NCBI GenBank assembly: GCA_039105265.1
Contig: JAPFFF010000030.1
Location: 806,001 to 870,000 of the forward strand
Direction: 5' to 3'
Origin: Tritrichomonas musculus
Lineage: Eukaryota > Parabasalia > Tritrichomonadida > Tritrichomonadidae
DNA length: 64,000 nucleotides
Shown here: positions 37,323 to 47,713 of the stretch, in pieces
Layout of the letters: each line of letters starts with the position of its first letter
Numbering within the stretch: the stretch's first letter is position 1
Notes under the pieces: model-generated
Databases searched by the model: none
Told to the model about the DNA's origin: nothing
What the model saw: the letters and a program-made list of their open reading frames with translations, nothing else
Position numbers and translations under genes: made by a program

Positions 37323-40300
37323 TTGATGTTTACGATCGAGCAGAGCGGTCACGTAACAAAAACAAATACTATTGACGGATTAATTAACGAATACATTAAA
37401 AGATATGTCGATAATTATGTTATCAAAGGTGATTCATCGAACGGTCACGGAATCACAGAGGAACAATTGAATGAAGCTGTTAACGGATTGCGTGATTATG
37501 TTATCAACAATTACGCTTTATCAACTGATATACCTGAACCTGTTGATTTAACGAATTATGCACTGAAGAGTGAAATACCGGAAGTACTCAAAAATAGTGA
37601 GTTGCAATTGAACATAAAAGAACTATTGCCGGACGAAATGTTTCAGAAATTGATGGCTGAAGATGATAAACCATTATCAGCTCAAGCATCAATGTGTTTA
37701 ACAAGTATAGCGGCTAATGAAGGTCTTCAATCGGCTTTGGATGTTTGTGCCGAACGATATGTTCCAAAAGATGATTTGAAGAATTACATCACGAGAGATA
37801 ATTTGAATGTATCAACTGAATACACAATTGAAACTAAGACATATATGTTTCCTAATACAGGACCAATACCAGAAGAATATGAAGAAAACGGAATGGATAC
37901 ATCTCACGTTTTACCGTTCAAAGAAGGAACACATTTGGTTGGTTATAAATTTGACAATAGTGGTAATATATTCCATTTTGATATCAGATTCAAGACAAAT
38001 GAATTATATGCTGATGATGAATATAACGTTAAACAACATGAAGCTGAAGGATTTGAAAGTGAAGGGGAGTATTTTGAATTAGTGTGGGATGAATTTACTG
38101 GAGCAATTTATGATAAATATCAATACCTTCCGATAACAATAACATTAGCAGAAACAAATGATGAATTAGCATTGAAGAGTGATATACCTGAACCTGTTGA
38201 TTTGACACCGTATTATACAAGCGCACAAGCTGATGAGAAGTTTGTCGATGAGGATGAATTGGCTTATGAATTAGATAAGTATGAAACGAAAACAGTCGCT
38301 GAAGGTAAGTATGCTTTGAAAAGTGAGATTCCAGAGATTATTGATAAAACAATTACTTTCAATCAAGAATTAGAATTATATTATGATGAAGGTAATAGTA
38401 TTAATACTCTTTCGGCTCTTTATACTAATGCAAGCCAATATTTAGAAAAATGGGAACAATACGGAATGTTATTTGATGGATATGATAAAACTGATGAAAA
38501 CATTAAATATAAAGGAATATTCACTATATCAAGTATTAATAATAATGATTATGTTTTAAATAATGGTGTTCAAAATATAGCATTAACACTAGAAATGAGT
38601 TCAAGTTGCGGAGTTGTTTATGATTTTGATAACCAACACAGAATCAATGTAATAAGTTGTTATATTGCAAATGAAGATTATGATGAAACAAACAAAAACT
38701 GTGTTGTTAATCTTGCATTTCTCGAAGATAAATACGCATTGAAGAGTGATATTAAAGATGTTGACCTAACAGCTTATTTTACTAGTGCACAAGCTGATGA
38801 GAAGTTTGTTGATGAAGATGAATTAGCTTATGAATTAGATAAGTATGCATTGAAAACAGATATTCCAACAATTCCAAATGATTTGGTTAATGAATCTGCA
38901 TTGAATACTGCATTATACGGAACTGAATTGAATATTGAATATCCAGCAAAATTATCTGAGGGTGCATATATTACCCCTAAGCTACCCAATGCTGGAGTTC
39001 ATTTGGTATTTGATGTTAATTGGGGTGATAATCAAGATGATGATATAATGCATATTGATGTAGTATTTAAACCAAATGGTTCTACTAGCACTTTTGATAG
39101 CATGGACGGGTATGATAGCAATGGCAAACGCATTGATAGAATAATATGGCGTCATGATGATGGACAAATTGTATATGTATCATATATTGCAGCACATAGA
39201 AATAATAATCCAATAGCATATAATTTCATTAGAGCACAAATCGAATCACCATTTATCAAAGACTCGAATGTTGTTGATGAAAGTCCAGAACGAATCGCAA
39301 TTCAATGTTCACAGAATGATAGCGGTTGTACAATCCCAGATGAATATATAAGAAGGGTATTAACAACCAAAAATATTATCGTGAAGTTCAAACGAAATGC
39401 TGATGATGCGACATATGAAGAAGCCGAATACGAATATTCTGGTCGAAAGGGTGCAAATCTCATATACAAATCAACCAGCGGAGAGTCGAGTGAATTGATA
39501 GACATTCGTGTAGCTACACGTATTGTTTCATTGAGAGCCTCGGACGATACACTAACCAATATATATGATGCATCTATCACATTAATCAGCAACCAACCTG
39601 TGAGCGATAATATGATTTCATCAGTGAAATATGTAAATGATAACTTTTCATTGAAAACAGAATTGACCCGTGCTATTGACCAAGTGAAGAGTGAAATTCC
39701 TGAACCTGTCGATTTGTCGGGTTATGTATCAAAAAATAATGATGGGTCATTAACGATTAATAGTACCGAAAGTAATATTGCAAGTTTCTTTAGTTCTATT
39801 GATTCTAATACACTTGCTTTATTTAGATTTGGATATAATGAAACTTATAATACTGTCTTTATGTATAGGTCTTCAAAAACTGCTGATACTGGTGAAGTAT
39901 TTATATATGTTGATGGTCATAGATTTCAATCATTTAGCATGTTTGGTACTGCAAGAAATACAACAATTGATTCAAATTTATATGTTTCTGGCAAAATAAC
40001 ATCAAACGGTTCAAATACAATCACTCATTACTCACCGATTGAATCATCAATGAACTCTGTTAGTGATTTCGTTATAGGTTCTCCTGTGTATATGACAGGT
40101 AAGGTTTACAAACATGTTGGTGATGAATGGATACCTTCAACAGCAGATGATACAACTGATTGTATTTGTAGTGTCAAGACTTCAGGAACATGGAAAGAGT
40201 ATGTCGGTATATGTTTGAGAATCGATGACAAAAATAAATGTATCACATTTAGTTCACATGGTGATTATATGGTTCGCGTTAATGATTCATCATGTTATTC

Positions 40301-40451
40301 AATCGGTGATGAGGTGTTTATCGATAATGAAGACAATAAGCTGAAAGTTCTTTCAGGTGAGACAGCAATAACATCAAAAATAAAACGAATGACTGTCGGA
40401 ATCATTACAAGCATCATTGATGAAAGAACATTAGCTGTATTCAAAGAGTAA
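37323..40451 (+). CDS. Element B fibre-like protein
   Basis: 1042 residues. Short repeats typical of trimeric fibres recur: (Y/N)ALKSEIPEPVDLT-type linkers about eight times, and the longer unit SAQADEKFVDEDELAYELDKY twice (about residues 300 and 485). Between them are globular beta-rich inserts. The C-terminal about 160 residues (NGSNTITHYSPIES ... DERTLAVF) are conserved with the element A fibre and look like a knob or chaperone-like end domain. A viral or phage-like receptor-binding fibre is the best reading; no specific family is assigned. Confidence 0.7.
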   Translation: MMFTIEQSGHVTKTNTIDGLINEYIKRYVDNYVIKGDSSNGHGITEEQLNEAVNGLRDYVINNYALSTDIPEPVDLTNYALKSEIPEVLKNSELQLNIKELLPDEMFQKLMAEDDKPLSAQASMCLTSIAANEGLQSALDVCAERYVPKDDLKNYITRDNLNVSTEYTIETKTYMFPNTGPIPEEYEENGMDTSHVLPFKEGTHLVGYKFDNSGNIFHFDIRFKTNELYADDEYNVKQHEAEGFESEGEYFELVWDEFTGAIYDKYQYLPITITLAETNDELALKSDIPEPVDLTPYYTSAQADEKFVDEDELAYELDKYETKTVAEGKYALKSEIPEIIDKTITFNQELELYYDEGNSINTLSALYTNASQYLEKWEQYGMLFDGYDKTDENIKYKGIFTISSINNNDYVLNNGVQNIALTLEMSSSCGVVYDFDNQHRINVISCYIANEDYDETNKNCVVNLAFLEDKYALKSDIKDVDLTAYFTSAQADEKFVDEDELAYELDKYALKTDIPTIPNDLVNESALNTALYGTELNIEYPAKLSEGAYITPKLPNAGVHLVFDVNWGDNQDDDIMHIDVVFKPNGSTSTFDSMDGYDSNGKRIDRIIWRHDDGQIVYVSYIAAHRNNNPIAYNFIRAQIESPFIKDSNVVDESPERIAIQCSQNDSGCTIPDEYIRRVLTTKNIIVKFKRNADDATYEEAEYEYSGRKGANLIYKSTSGESSELIDIRVATRIVSLRASDDTLTNIYDASITLISNQPVSDNMISSVKYVNDNFSLKTELTRAIDQVKSEIPEPVDLSGYVSKNNDGSLTINSTESNIASFFSSIDSNTLALFRFGYNETYNTVFMYRSSKTADTGEVFIYVDGHRFQSFSMFGTARNTTIDSNLYVSGKITSNGSNTITHYSPIESSMNSVSDFVIGSPVYMTGKVYKHVGDEWIPSTADDTTDCICSVKTSGTWKEYVGICLRIDDKNKCITFSSHGDYMVRVNDSSCYSIGDEVFIDNEDNKLKVLSGETAITSKIKRMTVGIITSIIDERTLAVFKE

Positions 40452-40497
40452 ATCAATTGATTTTCATTCATGAACGGCATTTTAGCCTTTTATTTTG

Positions 40498-40650
40498 ATT
40501 TCGATTGAAGGTTAAAAATATCTCTTTTTATATCCCTTTTCATTTTTGTGATTCTTTGACTGTTTTCCGTTCACGGGCGGCATTTAGGGGCTTCATTTTC
40601 GTTTTCGATTGAAGGTTAAAAATATCTCTTTTTATATCCCTTTTTATTTT
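40498..40650 (+). repeat. Element B intergenic repeat, copy 2 (tandem pair)
   Basis: Two head-to-tail copies of TTTCGATTGAAGGTTAAAAA followed by ATCTCTTTTTATATCCC, separated by TTTGACTGTTTTCCGTTCAC and GGGCGGCATTTAGGGGCTTC. A partial relic (GAACGGCATTTTAGCC) lies just before at about 40472. Located between the fibre gene and the next plus-strand gene. Confidence 0.85.
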
Positions 40651-40677
40651 TCATTTTGATTTTTTATTTTTTATAAA

Positions 40678-41742
40678 ATGACCGTCATTCAAACAAATCA
40701 AAACAATGAAAGCTCTTCAATCGTTGAGACCTCATCAGTCAAATCATTTAATCCAAATCAACTAATGATTGAACAAGCAAACAGACTTCTTAATTTGTTC
40801 CTCAGTGATAAACAAATCAGAAATAATATTTTGTCAAAATCTGCAAAAGAAGACATTGAAAGGCTGTTTGATTTGATTGAAGGTAATCGTTCAAAGTATG
40901 TGTTAAAGATTCAGCGATACAGTGATTTAATGGATAATGTATTTAACGCATTCAAAGCCATACCGTCCATTAATGACCTTCATTCATCAAAACCAGTGAT
41001 TCCGGTCTTTGAAGAAATAAAGAAAGAACGTACAGATACTGTTGAGATAAAGAAATTCATCAGAAAATGTAACTTTGAATTCATGGGTTATCATTGCAAT
41101 CATTCAACAATAGATGAAAAGTGTGATAAGATATATAAAAACATTACTGACGTATATAAAAGCGCTGAGTACGGGGTTTACAAAAGATTTGTATCAAAAT
41201 GTGTATCTATCATGAGGTGTATATGCATTAACGAAGACGCTGAGAGTTATGTTATGACTGAAGAAGACAAGAAAATGATGAGATGCGGATGTTATACACC
41301 GCCAGACACATATGAGGTATGGATGCTACGAATCGACCCGTCATTGATTCAAGACGTCATTGATAACATTATTCAATTGAACGGAAAGATAGCTGAATGT
41401 AATTCAAAATCAGTCAAAACATGTTCAAAATGTGAAGCCATTAAACGAAAGTATGAGTATTGTGTTCGCGAGCTACAAGATATGAGAGATGATTTGAAAG
41501 AACAAACAAAAGCTGATGAAGAATACAAAGAACAACCAGCTGAGAACAAATATAATATTGATTCATTTATGACAAAGAACTACCCGACCATGGAGCGATT
41601 CACACTATCTGACGTCCAAAAGAAGTATAAAACATCATTCGGATTGTTTGTGAAGCAAGATGAACTGGCATCAATGATTGAAAAAACAGGTAGATTCAAT
41701 ATAACGTCGTCAAAGAACGTCAAATATGTTAACAGAAAGTGA
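40678..41742 (+). CDS. Element B Cys-containing protein, unknown function
   Basis: 354 residues, not recognised. Cysteines cluster at about 140-155 (CNFEFMGYHCNHS), 180-205 (CVSIMRCICINED, MRCGCYTPP) and 245-265 (TCSKCEAIKRKYEYC), suggesting zinc binding. The C-terminal 60 residues (FTLSDVQKKYKTSFGLFVKQDE) could be a small winged-helix-like or other DNA-contacting domain, stated as a guess. Preceded by the repeat pair and a TTTTTTATTTTTTATAAA tract; followed by the inverted repeat copy. Confidence 0.5.
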   Translation: MTVIQTNQNNESSSIVETSSVKSFNPNQLMIEQANRLLNLFLSDKQIRNNILSKSAKEDIERLFDLIEGNRSKYVLKIQRYSDLMDNVFNAFKAIPSINDLHSSKPVIPVFEEIKKERTDTVEIKKFIRKCNFEFMGYHCNHSTIDEKCDKIYKNITDVYKSAEYGVYKRFVSKCVSIMRCICINEDAESYVMTEEDKKMMRCGCYTPPDTYEVWMLRIDPSLIQDVIDNIIQLNGKIAECNSKSVKTCSKCEAIKRKYEYCVRELQDMRDDLKEQTKADEEYKEQPAENKYNIDSFMTKNYPTMERFTLSDVQKKYKTSFGLFVKQDELASMIEKTGRFNITSSKNVKYVNRK

Positions 41743-41747
41743 AAATG

Positions 41748-41840
41748 AAAAGGGATATAAAAAGAGATATTTTTAACCTTCAATCGAAATCGAAATAATG
41801 ACCTGTATTTTAGGTATCAGTCATCAAAATCATTCAATGA
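41748..41840 (-). repeat. Element B intergenic repeat, inverted copy 3
   Basis: Reads AAAGGGATATAAAAAGAGAT and TTTTTAACCTTCAATCGAAA, the inverse of the unit at 40498. It continues with TGTATTTTAGGTATCAGTCA, a segment shared with copy 4 (47714) but not with copies 1-2. Lies just after the stop codon of the Cys-containing gene. Confidence 0.8.
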
Positions 41841-41908
41841 TTATTATTTTTAGTGTTTCAATCGAATGAAACCAATGATAACAAAAATAAAACATATTTA
41901 TGCATCAT

Positions 41909-42550
41909 TTAAATCAAATCATGTTGATGTTTAAATCGATTGATATATACACCGACTGGTTTATTTTCAACATCACGAAGTAAAACAAATTCATTGCCTG
42001 ATTTATTTGTATTGATATGAAGAATTTTATAAATATTATCAGTAATCTTTGCATAAAAAATGTCTTCATTATTAGTATCATCAAAGTAATAATAATACTT
42101 GTTTTCTTCAAACTCTCTTCTTTCTGTCTTTGTTTCATAGAAATCAATAATCATAGCTTCATCAGGTATATCATCAACAAACTCATATTTTATACTTAGA
42201 TGTGATGATTTATTTTGTTGATTTTCTGTCGGTGAAACCCATCGAAGATTTGACAAATGATAATCACTCCTATCATGATTGATATGGTCGACTTGTGGCA
42301 GATTATCAGGATTTTCAATGAATTGCCTTGCTACAAGAATATGTTTATAATATATTTTGTTATTTAGGCTTACACACGGATAAACATTTTGTCTGTATTC
42401 ACCTTCAGCTAATATTCGTCCTGTTTTCTTCTTTCTGATGTTATAAGGGAAAGTTGTTTGAATTTCATAATCACTTTCAAAACCTTTCAAAGGTTCAAAT
42501 TCGGCTTCATTTTCAGTTTCAATTTGTGCTTGTTCAGTTGGTTGACTCAT
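41909..42550 (-). CDS. Element B free-standing HNH endonuclease (NUMOD4-HNH)
   Basis: 213 residues. The N-terminal segment FEPLKGFESDYEIQTTFPYN resembles NUMOD4, the usual partner of HNH homing nucleases. The core reads QVDHINHDRSDYHLSNLRWV followed by SPTENQQNK, the classic HNH pattern (D-H-I-N then N-L-R-W). Such genes are selfish nickases/endonucleases common in phages and large viruses. Located between the Cys-containing gene and the polymerase gene, and flanked by the inverted intergenic repeat, so it may be a later arrival in the element. The C-terminal 90 residues are unrecognised. Confidence 0.9.
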   Translation of the reverse strand: MSQPTEQAQIETENEAEFEPLKGFESDYEIQTTFPYNIRKKKTGRILAEGEYRQNVYPCVSLNNKIYYKHILVARQFIENPDNLPQVDHINHDRSDYHLSNLRWVSPTENQQNKSSHLSIKYEFVDDIPDEAMIIDFYETKTERREFEENKYYYYFDDTNNEDIFYAKITDNIYKILHINTNKSGNEFVLLRDVENKPVGVYINRFKHQHDLI

Positions 42551-42607
42551 TTATAACAAAAATAAAAAAAAAATGATTTTTTAAAATAAAATCATCAAAT
42601 TAATTGT

Positions 42608-45600
42608 TTAATGGTTTTCAATGAAATAGCTTGATGCATTCATTCCGTAAATGTAGGGACAACAACATTGATTCGATAACACTAACATTTTTGAATGTGC
42701 TGCTGTTAAAGCATTTTTGATAACAGTTATCTTACTCATTTTATTACCATTAATTTGAAGGTTTATATTTTTGCCTTTCATTATTGATTGCTTTTCAATG
42801 ACATTTTTGTAATCACTTGATTTGATGTTGTTCTTCTTCAATGAAACACCTTTGAGTTTAAGTGATATTGTTCTATCATCTGACCATATCGTATAACATT
42901 TAGCGCATAAAGCAACTTGATTTGCTCCGAACTTTTCTACACAGCATCCGAGTATCTTTTTCTCATCATATACATCATTGATTGCAGGATTTGGCATAAA
43001 GCTATAAATGTGTTTATCATAAAATGTTTTGTCTTTGATGACGTAATCAAACAACTGGTCTAACGGAACATTCATATTTCCTGCGATTGACATGTAAAGG
43101 CTGTCTGTATCGACCGAGTTGAAATGAATCTTATTCATGTCAATGCATTTGTAAAGAAAGTCATAAATGAAAGTCAAATACCAGTATTTCGCATTGTCTA
43201 AAGTCCAGAATGATTCCTGAAGACATGTATTACATTTGAATGAATGTGGTTGTGATTGTATCAAATAACAATCATTTGACAATTTACATCCATTGCGATA
43301 AGTATCGGATGCAATCAATTGAAAGGCTTTATTTTTATCAACAATTCTGACTTTATTAAAGTTCTCTGAATTCATACCGTCATAACCGTAAGAACCGTTC
43401 ATGCTAATCTTGTAAAACTTTTCATTACAAACTTCGTTTGCAAGGCTGCCGTTAGCAGCTTTACCTTTTGTCTTTCCTGACAATATATCTTGACGCTTCT
43501 TCATAAACTCACAAACAAATTGATTAAAACCGTCATGAGCTTCATATAAACTCAAGCTCTTAATGTCATCAATGATAAGTCCGTGATCAATTAAAAACCA
43601 TAAATAATAGTTCGAGAACGTCATAAATGTACCGCATGTATCAAGCAACATTGTCAGCTTTCTTGTTTCTTTATCGGCTGAATTCAGTTTATTGTCTTTC
43701 ATGTATTTGTACATATAACTTCCGATTGTTTGCTCATCATTCATTATATTGATATTTCTAAACACAGGAGGAAAGTTAATCAAATCATTAATTTTATTCT
43801 TTGGACATCTCAATTTGACTTCAGCTTTGAATATAAACTCAGGGTTTGCATCAAATCGCTTCTTTGATTGAATGATATTCATTGCAGTATTAAGAACCTT
43901 TTCATTCTTGTTTCCTTGTTCATCATAAACATCAAATCGTTTTATAAATGAACCAGGCATGAACATGATTCCTCCGTGATAAGGATTAAATGAATGTTTT
44001 ACTGAACTGAATGATGAAGGATACAATGAATTGAAATCAATTCCCGCTACATGTGAAACAGTGTTTGAAGTGTCATAGCTAATGATTCTGTCATTAACGA
44101 CATCATATTTGAGTTTATTGATTAATGTTTGACCTCTGATGTTCACTCGATGAAGTACATTTGATAATCCTCCCGTTATATTCTCTCTCAAGTTGTAGTA
44201 TTCTTTTTCATCAGTTATGAGTGTCGGAAGGTGATGGAGCTTGCAGAATTTCTTCAATTGTATTTTGGTTCTTGTTATCTTATCATCATCTCTTTGTCTT
44301 AAACGATTACATTCAGCACAAGCCAACAAACAGTTATCAATCTGATGTCCTTTGTTGTTATCTATTCGGTCAAGAGTTGGTTTGTTGTTGTAAGTAAAGT
44401 GTTCACCACATAAATGACATTTACCTGTTTCATTTGATTCATACAATTTCATGAATGCATCAAAATCTTTTTCACTAACACATTTTGATATATCTCGCTG
44501 ATTTTGATTTGATTGAAGCGATGAATCGCCTTTTTGCGAGCAAAAATTATATTTCATGTCTTGCTTTCGATAATTATCACATTTATTTAACCACCATTTC
44601 ATTGTTGGTTTAAATGTATTTGCTTTATTGATGATTTCATAGTCGTTCTTCGGGTTGAAATCTTTGTAAGCGAGAGCATATTTGATACATGAAGCATTCT
44701 TTGATAACGAAAGATTGCTAATCAAATCAACTTTATATTCAGCATTCATTTGAATAAGGTTGTCAATAGGTTTAATCATCATTTCAACATCATTGTCATT
44801 GTATGATAACAGGTAATCCCAACGTGTTGCAAACCTCTTTGAATCTATCAAATACTCTTCATAATCAGCTTTCGTTAATGGATTCTTTTGATTGAGATAA
44901 CTGTAGAAGTCTTCATATTTGAACGGTTCACTCTTTGACAACACTTCATTATAATTATCACTGTTGATTGCTTCATAAGGAAAGACACCTTTCGAACTGT
45001 TAGATATCCCGCCAAAATCGATTCCAAACTGTTTGAGTGTTCCTCCTGCAACAAATGCTTGTGCGTCAATGAATCGTAATCGAATAGGATACTTTGATGA
45101 TTTCAATATAAATTGTTTCAATGATGTAGCTGTTCCAATCATTCCGCTATCGATAGACCAATGATTTTTAATCAATTGCTCTTTGAATAAGTTTGAATCA
45201 AATCGTGATGAATTAAAACCGAATACTGTTATCGTTTTCAATGATGTATCTATTTTATTGAGTTCTTCTTCCGATTTATCTTTAATAAAGCTCTTCAAAT
45301 GATTCAATTTATCAACATACACATCACAGCCAACAACAAATAACCAGTCAATCCATTTGGCAATGAAGTCATTTGTTCGTATATCAAAGTTCTTTGTTAT
45401 CAAACCTTTATCAAGCTTCACACATGATGAAACACTCAAAGGAATCAATCGAGAATTGATAACTGATTTATCACTGACTTTCTTTTCAATCTTTTGCTCC
45501 ATTGTTTCAAAATCATAAGTGATATAATGCTTTGTTGGCTTCCATTCAAGTTCATATGAAAGACAATACAAATAAACAGGATTGTTTAAAATGTGTGGAC

Positions 45601-47212
45601 AATATGGTAAAGCTTCTCGTGAAGGTATGAAATCCTTTTTGAATTTACCTCCTAGCTTCTCACATTTATCTACATGTCTGTTGAATCTATCCATATGTTC
45701 ATGTCCTTTATGAATGTATGAACCACAATGAGGACAAATATGAATATTTGTTAATGCTTCAGCATTGATGATGTACATTATGTGAATTATCTTATCCTTT
45801 GAATACAACAGAGCTGAAAACGTTTTGTTTGATTCGTCTGTGTTATGCCATTGATCCTGTAAATCATAAATATGTTTCTCTTTGTCATATTCATAGATGT
45901 TGACATTAATGTTATGCTTCTTCGCTGATTCTTTCATTTCTTCAATCGTGATACCTTTGAATGAGTTTATTAATTGTTTTGCTGCTTTTGTAGGTTTCTT
46001 TGTATAACTCAAACCGTGTTCATCACATAATATTTTCTTTGCTGCTGCTGTTCTGTCAGAGATTGTGAACGGTCTTTTCATTAATTCTCTATTCAAACAG
46101 CAAGCAAGAAATCGATACCAACACAAACAATCATCAACGTTATCAATAATGATATATTTATTTTTAATGAATTCTTTTGGTAAATCATCAATCTTACCTG
46201 TTATCTTAACTACACGAGAGATTGTAAACGAAACAGACCAAACGATACATAATTTGATGTTTGAAGTAGTGGTTTCATATTCATGAATCTTTGATTCAAC
46301 ATACAGTTTAACTTTGTCAATATCTTTATTCTCTCTGACTATTATCGGAATTGATGATTTATAGTTTTTCCATTTGATTTCACTTGCTTCATATGTATAT
46401 CTTTCACTTTCATTCTTTGGCGGAATCTCAAATATGCCTGTCAATTGAAAATATATTTTGAACGGTTTCACTTCTTGTTTAAATACTGTTTCAGTCAAAT
46501 ATTCATTGATGTCTTCAATTGATGAAACTCCGTTTTTGTAATATATTTTAATCGGTTCTTTACTGTCTTCATCTAATCGTTCAACCTTTTCACTATCGTT
46601 TGGGTATTGGTCAATGAAATGACTGCAAGCTTCTACTGCTTCATCAAAGTTCTCAGGTTCATTGATTATGAAATATGAATCATGTTTTGAATGAACACCT
46701 TTATAGCCAAACTTTTTGAGATATTCAATTAATTCAGCATTTTCATTGTTAAATCTGATGTCTTCATATCGTTGAGGTTGTTTGTTTGTCTTTGGCGGTA
46801 ATGGTCTTAATAATATATTATCAGATTTGATTAATTGAAGGGCTTTGTTTAGAGCATCATGAGCTATTTTAATATTGGCCTCGATTTGTTTTTGTTTTAG
46901 TTTTTGTTCATCATCTTGTTCTTCTTCAAATTGTTCCTCTTCCTCCTCCTCTTCTTCGGGTTCTTCTGCTTCTCTTTTCATTCTTTTAACGAAATCTAAT
47001 ATTGATATGTCATTGATTCTATTACCTTCATGTTCTCTAAAACCGAATGAATTCAGATAGTTTTCTAAGATTGATTTGAAGTGTTTAACATCATAATCAC
47101 TAGGTTTAGAGGTTGATAAGCGAGGTTTTAATTGAAGTTCATTATTGATATACCTGATTTGTTCAATAACAAATGATTTGGTATCTTTTTGATAGTAATA
47201 ACGCGAACTCAT
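42608..47212 (-). CDS. Element B family-B DNA polymerase with OTU-like, Zn-finger and HNH parts
   Basis: 1534 residues. Order: N-terminal helical module (about 15-75); Glu-rich stretch (about 80-105); DDCLCWYRFLACCL near 360, like the nucleophile motif of OTU-type cysteine proteases; C2H2-like zinc finger ICPHCGSYIHKGHEHM from about 494; 3'-5' exonuclease motifs YDFETME (about 566), FNSSRFDSNLF (about 670) and YNDNDVEMM (about 803); HNH nuclease domain CHLCGEHF ... LDRIDNNKGHQIDNC ... CAECNRLR (about 930-970); polymerase motifs DFNSLYPSSF (about 1060), MNGSYGYDG (about 1270) and VDTDSLYM (about 1370). The long spacing between polymerase motifs A and B fits protein-primed enzymes, as expected for Polintons. 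It copies the linear element. Confidence 0.93.
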   Translation of the reverse strand: MSSRYYYQKDTKSFVIEQIRYINNELQLKPRLSTSKPSDYDVKHFKSILENYLNSFGFREHEGNRINDISILDFVKRMKREAEEPEEEEEEEEQFEEEQDDEQKLKQKQIEANIKIAHDALNKALQLIKSDNILLRPLPPKTNKQPQRYEDIRFNNENAELIEYLKKFGYKGVHSKHDSYFIINEPENFDEAVEACSHFIDQYPNDSEKVERLDEDSKEPIKIYYKNGVSSIEDINEYLTETVFKQEVKPFKIYFQLTGIFEIPPKNESERYTYEASEIKWKNYKSSIPIIVRENKDIDKVKLYVESKIHEYETTTSNIKLCIVWSVSFTISRVVKITGKIDDLPKEFIKNKYIIIDNVDDCLCWYRFLACCLNRELMKRPFTISDRTAAAKKILCDEHGLSYTKKPTKAAKQLINSFKGITIEEMKESAKKHNINVNIYEYDKEKHIYDLQDQWHNTDESNKTFSALLYSKDKIIHIMYIINAEALTNIHICPHCGSYIHKGHEHMDRFNRHVDKCEKLGGKFKKDFIPSREALPYCPHILNNPVYLYCLSYELEWKPTKHYITYDFETMEQKIEKKVSDKSVINSRLIPLSVSSCVKLDKGLITKNFDIRTNDFIAKWIDWLFVVGCDVYVDKLNHLKSFIKDKSEEELNKIDTSLKTITVFGFNSSRFDSNLFKEQLIKNHWSIDSGMIGTATSLKQFILKSSKYPIRLRFIDAQAFVAGGTLKQFGIDFGGISNSSKGVFPYEAINSDNYNEVLSKSEPFKYEDFYSYLNQKNPLTKADYEEYLIDSKRFATRWDYLLSYNDNDVEMMIKPIDNLIQMNAEYKVDLISNLSLSKNASCIKYALAYKDFNPKNDYEIINKANTFKPTMKWWLNKCDNYRKQDMKYNFCSQKGDSSLQSNQNQRDISKCVSEKDFDAFMKLYESNETGKCHLCGEHFTYNNKPTLDRIDNNKGHQIDNCLLACAECNRLRQRDDDKITRTKIQLKKFCKLHHLPTLITDEKEYYNLRENITGGLSNVLHRVNIRGQTLINKLKYDVVNDRIISYDTSNTVSHVAGIDFNSLYPSSFSSVKHSFNPYHGGIMFMPGSFIKRFDVYDEQGNKNEKVLNTAMNIIQSKKRFDANPEFIFKAEVKLRCPKNKINDLINFPPVFRNINIMNDEQTIGSYMYKYMKDNKLNSADKETRKLTMLLDTCGTFMTFSNYYLWFLIDHGLIIDDIKSLSLYEAHDGFNQFVCEFMKKRQDILSGKTKGKAANGSLANEVCNEKFYKISMNGSYGYDGMNSENFNKVRIVDKNKAFQLIASDTYRNGCKLSNDCYLIQSQPHSFKCNTCLQESFWTLDNAKYWYLTFIYDFLYKCIDMNKIHFNSVDTDSLYMSIAGNMNVPLDQLFDYVIKDKTFYDKHIYSFMPNPAINDVYDEKKILGCCVEKFGANQVALCAKCYTIWSDDRTISLKLKGVSLKKNNIKSSDYKNVIEKQSIMKGKNINLQINGNKMSKITVIKNALTAAHSKMLVLSNQCCCPYIYGMNASSYFIENH

Positions 47213-47305
47213 TTATGATATAATTAAAAAATCAAATTATTTGAAATTTGAAAAAATGTTAAATCAAAAAATAAAAAAATAATTAGAGTTTTTTATTTCA
47301 TTGAA

Positions 47306-47713
47306 ATGACAGAATTAAGAGAGATAATGAAGCATGTTGAAGAAATACATCATTTGTTAACAATATTAATTGCTAAATCAGATGATAATGAAGGTTCATT
47401 TGACAATGACAATAATGATTCATCAGATGAAGAGAATCAAATAAAAGATGATAAACCAAAACGAGCTTTATTCAATTCATCAAAGTTCTTGAACGCTCAT
47501 GACCGTGAATTAGTTATACAGTTCCTTGATGATGAACGAATGAAAGAAATAATGAAACTACCACAACATAAACAAGCATCATTTGCAAAACAATTGATTC
47601 AAAAGCATTTAAATATAAATATAACATCATACATGATTAACAGGATTCTCACATTCAAAAGGCAAAAGACGCATGACAATGATAATGACAATGATAATAA
47701 TAAGAGCTATTAA
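47306..47713 (+). CDS. Element B acidic/basic small protein (polymerase-adjacent)
   Basis: 135 residues. A helical start is followed by an Asp/Asn/Glu-rich linker, then the conserved domain LFNSSKFLNAHDRELVIQF ... HKQASFAKQLIQKHL ... TSYMINRIL. This matches the element C protein at 60385-60951 (IFNRSKFLDIGDHDRLIQYV ... HKRVSLLRRLIHDNL ... SMYMTQKLI). In both elements it is the gene next to the polymerase start: divergent in B, same strand in C. A replication-linked role is inferred. Ends in a DNDNDNDNN run. Confidence 0.65.
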   Translation: MTELREIMKHVEEIHHLLTILIAKSDDNEGSFDNDNNDSSDEENQIKDDKPKRALFNSSKFLNAHDRELVIQFLDDERMKEIMKLPQHKQASFAKQLIQKHLNINITSYMINRILTFKRQKTHDNDNDNDNNKSY

